The notes below the pieces were generated by a model. That model worked only from the letters and a program-made list of their open reading frames with translations. It searched no databases and was not told the DNA's origin. Position numbers and translations under genes: made by a program. A DNA stretch of 64,000 nt, from positions 62,001 to 126,000 of the forward strand of contig JAERTF010000047.1 of assembly GCA_016845105.1 (NCBI GenBank). The letters are read 5' to 3'. Positions 18,217 to 25,675 of this stretch are shown one piece after another (positions within the stretch are counted from its first letter, which is position 1; every line of letters starts with the position of its first letter). This DNA comes from Bacteroidota bacterium. GTDB lineage: Bacteria > Bacteroidota > Bacteroidia > Bacteroidales > F082.

Positions 18217-18812
18217 GAAAATATTTGTGATGAACTGATATCAACCTTATCCTCAAATCTAAGCATTGCATTTATTAATCTAATCTTTGAATATTTTCTT
18301 AAGTTTTCTGGTTTTACTCGTGAGGCCAATATTCTACCCTCACTTAATAATTTGGCTCTTTGTGTACCCTGTAGTAATGGCTTTGCTGGGGTTACCCAAT
18401 TCTCACCATCAAAAAAAAGCAAATTAGCGAATGAGCTGTCTGTTAAAAAACCTTCCTTAACAATAATAATATCATCTGAATCGCCTTTTTTCGAATACAA
18501 TTCATCAATTTTTTCTCGATTTAGATATTTATGATCATATTCAATATCATCACATTGCATCAATTTTAATGAATTGACCTTGCGAACCTTGTAAGGGATA
18601 AACTCCACTTTTCTAACTAAAGTGTTATAAATTATACGACATTTTTGAATGGAATCAGTTTTTGGTATTAATTGTTCTTTCAAAAGAGAAACAAGATCAA
18701 TTTCATCATTTGAATGGAATAATTTCTGTCGCGAAGTATTCATCCTTTTCTGATGATAATCAATGTTCAAGGGTTCACCTTTTTCAATACGTATCGATTC
18801 TAATAATAGCAT
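18213..18812 (-). CDS. pabC: Aminodeoxychorismate lyase (class IV aminotransferase fold)
   Basis: This 199-residue member of the fold-type IV PLP enzymes has the PLP lysine expected at K95 in HKYLNRE, and EGFLTDSSFANLLFF (120-134) and LLQGTQRAKLL match the cofactor-phosphate and substrate loops. It would split aminodeoxychorismate into p-aminobenzoate and pyruvate for folate. The immediately upstream PabB gene (36 bases) and nearby pabA support this over branched-chain or D-amino-acid transamination. It is shorter than E. coli PabC (269). Confidence 0.85.
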   Translation of the reverse strand: MLLLESIRIEKGEPLNIDYHQKRMNTSRQKLFHSNDEIDLVSLLKEQLIPKTDSIQKCRIIYNTLVRKVEFIPYKVRKVNSLKLMQCDDIEYDHKYLNREKIDELYSKKGDSDDIIIVKEGFLTDSSFANLLFFDGENWVTPAKPLLQGTQRAKLLSEGRILASRVKPENLRKYSKIRLINAMLRFEDKVDISSSQIFS

Positions 18813-18848
18813 ATAACGGGCGTTAGAGATTTATTAAAATCATAACAA

Positions 18849-19820
18849 CTAAATTGGTATATAAATTTTATCTTTTAACTCCTGGTATTCTTCTTCAAGG
18901 TTGCTTTGCGAAGTTATACCACCTCCACTTTTGTATATTAGGCCGTCGGAAGATTGCTCGATATACCTAATCATAACTCCACTGTCAATATTTTCTCCGT
19001 CAAAAATACCACAAACCCCAGTGTAGTAACCACGATCATAGTTCTCCGAATCATTGATTATTTCAAGGGTTTTTCTTTTGGGAGCTCCGGAAATTGATCC
19101 TGCTGGCAACATACTGAACATCATATCTCCAATTCCATTCCTAAAATCATAGGGCAAATCACCAACAATTTCCGAACTCATCTGTAGTAAGCACCCCCTG
19201 TTAGTAATAACATCATCAATATATCTGAACTGCTCAACCCTTACATTCTTGGCAACAATACTTAAGTCATTACGAATAAGGTCCACAATTGTATAGTGTT
19301 CTGCCAGCTCTTTTTTACTTTGGAGAAGCTTCTCTCTGGCATTTGGTATTGAAGCATCAATTGTTCCTTTCATAGGAAATGAACTAATTCGCTGACCTTT
19401 AGTTTGTACAAAAATCTCCGGAGAAAAAACAACAAAAGTGTCTTTTAACCATAGTTTATATCTGGCATTAGTTAGGTTAAAAATATCCTTTAAACTAAGA
19501 TTTGTACTAATACTACTGGGCATGGTTAGATTTAGCAAAAAGGAATCGCCATACTTGATATGTTTTTGAACTAAATCAAATGCTTTAGTATACCGATCTT
19601 TACATACCGGACTAGAACTAAATCTAATGTCCTCCTTGGTTTTTCTAAACTTGCCATTGTAATTTGAAACTCCATTTATTGAATAAAGCAGTCTATCTGG
19701 GTCTATCTCACTTATGGGTAGCACCATTGGTTTAACCATATCATAATCCAGAATAAATAAAAAAGGAATCCTTTTTTTACCCAATTCATTCATTCTTTTA
19801 ATAATACTTTCAGAACCCAT
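18849..19820 (-). CDS. pabB: Aminodeoxychorismate synthase component I
   Basis: This 323-residue chorismate-utilising enzyme has the PMKGT motif with K151, which distinguishes PabB (PIKGT) from anthranilate synthase (PIAGT). It also has AEHYTIVDLIRNDLS, MLPAGSISGAPK and the C-terminal GGGITSQSNLEEEYQE. It aminates chorismate at C4 using ammonia from PabA. It is short, lacking most of the N-terminal part of longer PabB/TrpE. The gene pair pabB-pabC is divergent from the small barrel gene and pabA. A TATTTTTG element (CAAAAATA at 19835-19842) precedes it. Confidence 0.9.
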   Translation of the reverse strand: MGSESIIKRMNELGKKRIPFLFILDYDMVKPMVLPISEIDPDRLLYSINGVSNYNGKFRKTKEDIRFSSSPVCKDRYTKAFDLVQKHIKYGDSFLLNLTMPSSISTNLSLKDIFNLTNARYKLWLKDTFVVFSPEIFVQTKGQRISSFPMKGTIDASIPNAREKLLQSKKELAEHYTIVDLIRNDLSIVAKNVRVEQFRYIDDVITNRGCLLQMSSEIVGDLPYDFRNGIGDMMFSMLPAGSISGAPKRKTLEIINDSENYDRGYYTGVCGIFDGENIDSGVMIRYIEQSSDGLIYKSGGGITSQSNLEEEYQELKDKIYIPI

Positions 19821-19979
19821 CTATAAAATTTTATCAAAAATACATATTTGATTCCATCCCATAAAAAAACAATCAAAATTTCACATTAACCTTTATTATA
19901 AACCATTAACATCTATTAACCAAATAATTAGCGTCCTTTACTATTAAATATATCACAAACCTCTAATCACATATTTATC

Positions 19980-20501
19980 ATGAAAAAAAATTTACTGCTA
20001 TTATTATTATTCGTTTCCTCTTTCGGTTTAACAGCTGTTAGTCAGGAAAACAAACTACCTAATCCGAACAAAAAGGAAATAGACCCCAACTTTGCAAGAG
20101 GGACCATGCAAATCGCCATCGAAGGACTCAATTTTGGTTGGGCCTATGGTAGAGTTACAAGTGGGGTTGGCGTTAGGTATGGATATTTCGTCAGGGATAA
20201 TGGTTTGCTATTTCTTAATGGGGAGTTTTCATCCTACGGAAAAGGTATGGAACAATATCAAATTGGACTAGCCTATCGACAGTATTTTAACACAAAAAAC
20301 ATCAAACCCTATGTGCAGTTGGGCGCAAATATGGGTCGTGGTTTTTTTACAAATAGAGAGACACAAAATTTCCATAATATAACTGTTGGTGGTGGAGCAA
20401 CATTTAAAGTTGGACGATTTGGTTTTGATATGGGTTTACAAATAAACATTTGGGATAAGGTTACTGTAGGACCCAGGGTTGGAGTGTCATATTCATTTTA
20501 A
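19980..20501 (+). CDS. Small outer-membrane beta-barrel protein
   Basis: This is a 173-residue protein with signal peptide (1-21, ending TAVSQ). It has about eight predicted strands with aromatic girdles (YGYFVRDNGLLFLNGEF, IGLAYRQYF) and ends VGPRVGVSYSF, a Phe-terminated barrel end. It resembles OmpA/OmpX-sized barrels. It interrupts the pab genes but has its own terminator, so a role in folate synthesis is not suggested. Confidence 0.7.
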   Translation: MKKNLLLLLLFVSSFGLTAVSQENKLPNPNKKEIDPNFARGTMQIAIEGLNFGWAYGRVTSGVGVRYGYFVRDNGLLFLNGEFSSYGKGMEQYQIGLAYRQYFNTKNIKPYVQLGANMGRGFFTNRETQNFHNITVGGGATFKVGRFGFDMGLQINIWDKVTVGPRVGVSYSF

Positions 20502-20530
20502 TGATGAAACAACATTATAATGTATTAAGG

Positions 20531-20566
20531 AAGCAATCTCGTACTGTACTTTAATAGAGATTGCTT
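20531..20566 (+). terminator. Probable terminator after the small barrel gene
   Basis: A perfect 10-bp stem (AAGCAATCTC at 20531-20540 with GAGATTGCTT at 20557-20566) encloses a 16-base loop and is followed by only a short T stretch. It lies 30 bases after the barrel gene's stop and before the pabA promoter. Confidence 0.55.
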
Positions 20567-20630
20567 TGCATGCAATGACGAATAGTTAATGATATACCAA
20601 ACGTCAATGCTCAAATACACTAACAAGTTG

Positions 20631-20663
20631 TTTGAAATAATAGCAACCTAAACACTACATTTG
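20631..20663 (+). promoter_or_regulatory. Consensus promoter of pabA
   Basis: TTTG (20631-20634), a 21-base spacer and TACATTTG (20656-20663) form a near-perfect promoter of the Bacteroidota type. Transcription should begin near 20670, only about 11 bases before the TTG start codon, which leaves little room for a ribosome-binding site. Confidence 0.7.
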
Positions 20664-20680
20664 CAGAAACTTTTTTTGCA

Positions 20681-21244
20681 TTGAGATTACTTATTATAGA
20701 TAACTACGATTCGTTTACCTACAACCTTGTTCAATTGATTGAACAAGTAGGAAGTGATTATTTGTTAGTTAAAAATGATTGTATGGACAAAGTTGGCAAT
20801 GATGAGTTTGATAAAATAATTATATCACCCGGACCTGGTATAGCTAAAGAAGCTGGCCAACTGCTGTGGTTTTTAAAAAAACACTACAAATCAAAGCCAA
20901 TTCTTGGTATTTGTCTTGGCCATGAAGCAATTGCAGAATTATTTGGTGCCAAGCTATATCAAATGGAAAGCCCAATGCATGGCATTAAGAACATGGGTCA
21001 TATAACCATTCGGGATGAGATCTTCAAAGAAATCCCTGATCAATTTAGTATTGGACATTATCATTCTTGGAACATAGATGAGTCAACGCTCCCAAAAGAA
21101 TTGGAGATTATTGTACGTGATGAAAACAACCTAAATATGGCCATTAGGCATACTCAGTATAATATTATTGGAGTACAATTTCACCCTGAATCGATAATGA
21201 CAGATTATGGATATGAAATAATTAGAAACTGGTTATTACAATAA
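20681..21244 (+). CDS. pabA: Aminodeoxychorismate synthase component II (glutamine amidotransferase)
   Basis: This 187-residue class I glutamine amidotransferase has the nucleophile Cys78 in LGICLGHEA and His168/Glu170 in QFHPESI. The oxyanion region is ISPGPG. It releases ammonia from glutamine for PabB. The start is TTG at 20681 because it gives the canonical MRLLIIDNYDSFTYNL beginning and no ATG lies upstream in frame. PabA and TrpG are hard to tell apart by sequence; pabB and pabC close by decide for PabA, though it may serve both enzymes. Confidence 0.88.
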   Translation: MRLLIIDNYDSFTYNLVQLIEQVGSDYLLVKNDCMDKVGNDEFDKIIISPGPGIAKEAGQLLWFLKKHYKSKPILGICLGHEAIAELFGAKLYQMESPMHGIKNMGHITIRDEIFKEIPDQFSIGHYHSWNIDESTLPKELEIIVRDENNLNMAIRHTQYNIIGVQFHPESIMTDYGYEIIRNWLLQ

Positions 21245-21248
21245 TGAA

Positions 21249-21785
21249 CTATTTCATACGTGATAACTGGAGCGAAATGGCAATAAAGTAAACGCCATAA
21301 AAGATGAAAATTAAAGTCATAACCCATGTAAGCATCGCAGCCTCCACAGTAGGATTATAGCTTACCCATATTCCCCCAATGGTTATCAAAACACCCAATA
21401 ACATATCAATAATTCCTCCTGGGGCATTACCGCTTTGCAATCGAATTCCATTAAAAAACGTTGATATTCCAACAAATATCATCCAAAAGCCAAAAATGAT
21501 TGGTAGCATTTGAGCTGTTATTGCAGGATGTGAAAGGAATATTATACCGATAACTATATTAATAATTCCACTAAACAATCGCCACTGCCAATTACTTAGT
21601 ATTCCTTTGGCCGATAATGCAAATCCCAGCTGAAAAATACCCCCTATTAGTGAAGCCCATCCAATAAAAAAAGCAAGACCCAATATTGATTCAGTAGGAT
21701 GCATCATTATTTTACCTGCAAGTACTAAAAAAATAATTCCCGTTAGTAGTAGTAACCACCAATTTGTTTTAATTCTAGTTGCCAT
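21249..21785 (-). CDS. HdeD family membrane protein
   Basis: The 178-residue protein is counted from the ATG at 21785 (MATRIKTNWWLLLLTG), the usual family start; an ATG 19 codons earlier would add an odd leader. It has six predicted membrane segments in two DUF308-type repeats (for example IIFLVLAGKIMMHPTES and IIFLSHPAITAQM). E. coli HdeD contributes to acid resistance at high cell density; the role elsewhere is unknown. It converges on pabA with four bases between the stop codons. Confidence 0.85.
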   Translation of the reverse strand: MATRIKTNWWLLLLTGIIFLVLAGKIMMHPTESILGLAFFIGWASLIGGIFQLGFALSAKGILSNWQWRLFSGIINIVIGIIFLSHPAITAQMLPIIFGFWMIFVGISTFFNGIRLQSGNAPGGIIDMLLGVLITIGGIWVSYNPTVEAAMLTWVMTLIFIFYGVYFIAISLQLSRMK

Positions 21786-21885
21786 TGTGATTGTATTTAA
21801 GTTCGAAAAAAGTATATAAGTAAGATAATGGAGTGGCATCACTAGTTCTTCGACTCGATTTTCACCACTCCACCATTCAAAATTG

Positions 21886-22269
21886 CTACATCATTGCAAC
21901 TGCCTCTATTTCTACCATTACACTAAGTGGTAGCTCTTTAACAGCAAATGCAGCACGGGCAGGAGGATCAGTTGCAAAATAAGTTCCATAAACAGCATTC
22001 ATTTCTGCGAACAAAGACATATCGTTAAGGAAAATTGTACATTTAAGTATTTTTGAGAGATCGTCTCCAAAACCGGCAGCAGTAATAATAGCTTGTATGT
22101 TTTTCATAACCATTTCAGTTTGCTCTGAAACACCACCTTCAACAATTTTTCCTGTGGTGGGATCAACAGGGATTTGTCCTGAAATAAAAAGCATTCCATT
22201 TTGCTCAACTGCCTGGCTATATGGGCCAATGGGTGCAGGAGCATCTTCTGTAAAAATAATACGTTTCAT
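21886..22269 (-). CDS. ridA: RidA family reactive intermediate deaminase
   Basis: This 127-residue protein starts at the ATG at 22269 (MKRIIFTEDAPAPIGPYSQA); three extra codons upstream are not needed. It has the key Arg105 in DPPARAAF and Glu120 in MVEIEAVAM, as in enzymes that hydrolyse 2-aminoacrylate and other enamines/imines to ketoacids and ammonia, protecting PLP enzymes. It would be a cytosolic trimer. A TAAATTTG element (22318-22325 on the opposite strand) precedes it. Confidence 0.92.
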   Translation of the reverse strand: MKRIIFTEDAPAPIGPYSQAVEQNGMLFISGQIPVDPTTGKIVEGGVSEQTEMVMKNIQAIITAAGFGDDLSKILKCTIFLNDMSLFAEMNAVYGTYFATDPPARAAFAVKELPLSVMVEIEAVAMM

Positions 22270-22384
22270 ATGTATCAACTTAAATTTGCAATTGGGTAAT
22301 TACTATAAATATTTCCTCAAATTTAGTAAAATCATATTACTCATAAACCATATCTTTACATCAAATTAATTAAAAAGATTAATA

Positions 22385-23551
22385 ATGTACAATCCTCCTG
22401 ATTATTACCTTGTTGATGAGCTCTTAAGTGATGAACATAAAATTGTAAGAGATGCGGTAAGAGAATGGGTAAATCGCTCAGTTATTCCAATAATTGATGA
22501 TGCCGCTCAGAATCATATATTTCCACAACAATTAATTAAAGAAATGGGTGAAATCGGTGCGTTCGGACCATATATACCTGAAAAGTATGGTGGAGCCGGA
22601 ATGGATCAGGTTGCATACGGTGTAATTATGACTGAGCTTGAAAGAGGTGATAGTGCAATACGTTCGGCAGCCTCTGTACAAACTTCACTGGTTATGTACC
22701 CCATTTACGAGTTTGGTAGCGAAGAACAAAGAATGAAATACTTACCCGGACTTGCCAGCGGTGATCTCATTGGTTGTTTTGGATTGACAGAACCAAATCA
22801 TGGGTCTGATCCTGGAGGAATGCTTACTAAATATGAGGACAAGGGAGATCATTTTCTACTTAATGGCAGTAAAATGTGGATTACCAATTCTCCTGTTGCT
22901 GATGTTGCTGTTGTTTGGGCAAAGGATGAAAAAGGTGTTGTTAGAGGGTTAATTGTTGAAAAAGGAATGGAAGGTTTATCAGCTCCTGAAACCCTTAAAA
23001 AATGGTCGTTAAGAGCTTCACTCACTGGTGAATTGGTTTTTGATAATGTAAAAGTTCCGAAAGAAAACCTATTACCAAATGTTAAAGGGTTAAAAGGTCC
23101 TTTAAAATGTTTAAATTCTGCCAGATATGGCATTGCATGGGGAGCAATTGGAGCAGCCATGGATTGCTATGATACTGCCTTAAGATATTCATTAGATAGG
23201 AAGCAGTTTGACAAACCAATTGCATCATTTCAGCTTCAACAAAAGAAGCTTGCAGAAATACTAACTGAAATAACCAAAGCTCAGCTATTGGCATGGCGTG
23301 TTGGAACCTTAAGAAATGAGAATAGGGCAACACCTGCTCAGATTTCCATGGCGAAACGCAACAATGTTGATATGGCATTGACCGTAGCTCGCGAAAGCAG
23401 GCAAATACTTGGGGCAATGGGAATAACTGGTGATTTCCCAATTATGCGACATATGATGAATCTCGAATCAGTAATTACCTATGAAGGGACCCATGATATA
23501 CATTTGCTTATAACAGGGTTTGATGTTACTGGGATTGCTGCGTTTGAGTAA
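22385..23551 (+). CDS. Acyl-CoA dehydrogenase, glutaryl-CoA dehydrogenase type
   Basis: This is a 388-residue FAD enzyme. It has the flavin motifs GLTEPNHGSDPGG and KMWITNSPVADV, then SARYGIAWGAIGAA and the catalytic base Glu367 in TYEGTHDIH. The YEGTHDIH ending, RYGIAWG and KRNNVDMAL are close, from memory, to human glutaryl-CoA dehydrogenase, so it may oxidise and decarboxylate glutaryl-CoA to crotonyl-CoA in lysine/tryptophan breakdown. No other pathway gene adjoins, although a crotonase is encoded at 53620-54393. Confidence 0.85.
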   Translation: MYNPPDYYLVDELLSDEHKIVRDAVREWVNRSVIPIIDDAAQNHIFPQQLIKEMGEIGAFGPYIPEKYGGAGMDQVAYGVIMTELERGDSAIRSAASVQTSLVMYPIYEFGSEEQRMKYLPGLASGDLIGCFGLTEPNHGSDPGGMLTKYEDKGDHFLLNGSKMWITNSPVADVAVVWAKDEKGVVRGLIVEKGMEGLSAPETLKKWSLRASLTGELVFDNVKVPKENLLPNVKGLKGPLKCLNSARYGIAWGAIGAAMDCYDTALRYSLDRKQFDKPIASFQLQQKKLAEILTEITKAQLLAWRVGTLRNENRATPAQISMAKRNNVDMALTVARESRQILGAMGITGDFPIMRHMMNLESVITYEGTHDIHLLITGFDVTGIAAFE

Positions 23552-23730
23552 GAATTATTTCAAGATAGCATTGTTAGAATACTCATTGTTACAAAATTGA
23601 TGTACGTTAGATTTCTTTTGTCTGTTGCATACTACTCAATCAGAAGGTATTTCTTCTTCCCAACTATCAAACAAAAGATGCATTCTAATAAGTAATCTGT
23701 TATTTTTGTTTTGTAAAACCGGATACTTAT

Positions 23731-25626
23731 ATGAATCTGAAAAAACCTTTCATATTACAGATGTTGATTATGATTGTTATGTCGCTTTCAATAATTCTTG
23801 ATTGCAAGGCTCAATCGGTTAATGAAACTATTAAGGACTATACACAGAAATGTAACTACTATTGGCGTGTTGATTTAGATAGCGCTATTTACTTTGGGCA
23901 TAAGGCAGTTAATCTGGCAAATGATAATGAGTTACAAAATGATGAAGCAGCAAAAGCAAATATGTTCCTCGGAGTATCATTTTTTTATCAAGGAGATTAT
24001 GATACAGCCATTACATATATTGAAAAGGGTTTGGGAATTTCTGAAGAAATTGAATCCATTTGGGGACAAGGTTTTGCCAACAATATGCTAACCATCCTAA
24101 TGAGGAAAAAAGATGATTTTGAAAAATCGATTGACTTTGGAAATAAAACCATTGAACTCAGAAAAATTACCAAAGACACATTTAATCTTGCAGGTGCGCA
24201 CAACAATCTAGCTTCCACCTACAAAGCTATGGGTGATTACTCGAAAGCAATTGAAAATCTTTCCATTTCGTTAAATCTACATCTAAAAACAAATGATACC
24301 ATTGGTATTATCATGGGACATGGTAACATTGCAGACTTATATCTGGAAATGCAGTATGTTGATTTGGCCAAGGAGCACATTGATAAAGCGATAATACTAT
24401 CAAAAGATGGTACTTTGGAAAGTGCAGACAACTTCTTGATACTTGGGGATATTTTCCACACAAACTATAACAAACCAGATACTGCTTTGGCATTGTACAA
24501 AAATGCTCTGGCAATTTATGCTAACATTGGCATTGATGATGGTGTGGCTGTTGCCAATGAAAATATTGGAAGTACCCTTCTTGATCTACATGATTATGAA
24601 AATGCGCTTGATCATCTTAGACTGGCAAAGAACATCTATCAAGATCTAGATGATATATCTCAAATTGCACATGTTGATATGTCAATTGGAAATTACTATC
24701 AACAAACTAAGAACTACGATTCAGCCACATATTATCTGGATAATGCTCTAAAATTGGCTCGCAAAACCAATAGGTCTAAAGTTATAAGAGAAAGTTTGGG
24801 ATTACTTTATATACTAAATAAAGAAGAAAATAAACCATCAATAAGTTTGGATTACCTTGAGCAATTCAAAAATTTCTCTGATAGTATTAATACAAGTACC
24901 ACTTATGAAAAAATGGCATCTCTTGAGGCTAAATACAAAACTGCCGAAAAAGAAAATACAATTATTCAGATGAAGTATAAGGAAGCTCAAAATGAGTGGA
25001 AACAAAAACTATTATCCATTGTAATAGTTTCCATTTTGATTCTGGTATTTATAATTGCTATTGCCATTTTTATCAAACGTAAAAAGGAAATAGAAATAGC
25101 CAAACAAAAGCAGCAGCTATTAATAAGTCAGAAAAAACTCGCAGAAACTGAAATTGAAAAACAAAAACTGGTTCAGGTTGAAATGGCCAATGATATTGAG
25201 CATAAGACAAAGCAGCTTAGTTCCCATGCATTGCATATGATGCAAAAAAGCAAGATGCTTCAAGAAGTAAAGGAAAACCTTGATGAATCTATTAAAAATG
25301 CTAACTCTGAAAACAAACAAGATTTAAGGAAAATCAGCAGACTTATTGATCAAAACCTAAAGACAGAAAAGGAATGGGAATTGTTTAAAATGTATTTTGA
25401 ACAGGTAAATAATAATTTCTATTCAAAATTAAAAGAACGAAATCCAGATCTTAGTCAAACCGATATTAGAATGTGTTCGCTTATAAAACTTGGATTAAAT
25501 CTAAAGGAAACTGCATCTGTGCTAAATGTTGCACCTAATACCGTAAAAAATGCCCGATATCGTGTTAAACAAAAACTTGGTTTAGGTGCTGATGATGCGT
25601 TGAGTGAGTTTATTGAAGGTTTGTAA
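23731..25626 (+). CDS. TPR-membrane-HTH regulator (left end of the fibre locus)
   Basis: The 631-residue protein has a signal or anchor segment (about 6-28) and TPR repeats in the periplasmic part (about 60-400, with canonical AGAHNNLASTYKAMGDYSKAIE). A membrane segment (about 427-449, IVIVSILILVFIIAIAIF) and a charged coiled coil with KQLSSHALHMMQK follow, then a C-terminal LuxR/sigma-like HTH (about 572-631, LKETASVLNVAPNTVKNARY). The design predicts external sensing and direct DNA binding at the membrane. A -7 element TATTTTTG (23701-23708) precedes it. It converges with the propeller gene. It is paralogous to the pair at 40463-44442, but its HTH differs more. Confidence 0.85.
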   Translation: MNLKKPFILQMLIMIVMSLSIILDCKAQSVNETIKDYTQKCNYYWRVDLDSAIYFGHKAVNLANDNELQNDEAAKANMFLGVSFFYQGDYDTAITYIEKGLGISEEIESIWGQGFANNMLTILMRKKDDFEKSIDFGNKTIELRKITKDTFNLAGAHNNLASTYKAMGDYSKAIENLSISLNLHLKTNDTIGIIMGHGNIADLYLEMQYVDLAKEHIDKAIILSKDGTLESADNFLILGDIFHTNYNKPDTALALYKNALAIYANIGIDDGVAVANENIGSTLLDLHDYENALDHLRLAKNIYQDLDDISQIAHVDMSIGNYYQQTKNYDSATYYLDNALKLARKTNRSKVIRESLGLLYILNKEENKPSISLDYLEQFKNFSDSINTSTTYEKMASLEAKYKTAEKENTIIQMKYKEAQNEWKQKLLSIVIVSILILVFIIAIAIFIKRKKEIEIAKQKQQLLISQKKLAETEIEKQKLVQVEMANDIEHKTKQLSSHALHMMQKSKMLQEVKENLDESIKNANSENKQDLRKISRLIDQNLKTEKEWELFKMYFEQVNNNFYSKLKERNPDLSQTDIRMCSLIKLGLNLKETASVLNVAPNTVKNARYRVKQKLGLGADDALSEFIEGL

Positions 25627-25675
25627 TTGTTTTATAATACTGAAATTAAAGCTTAGTACTTTGTTTCGAGATTCT

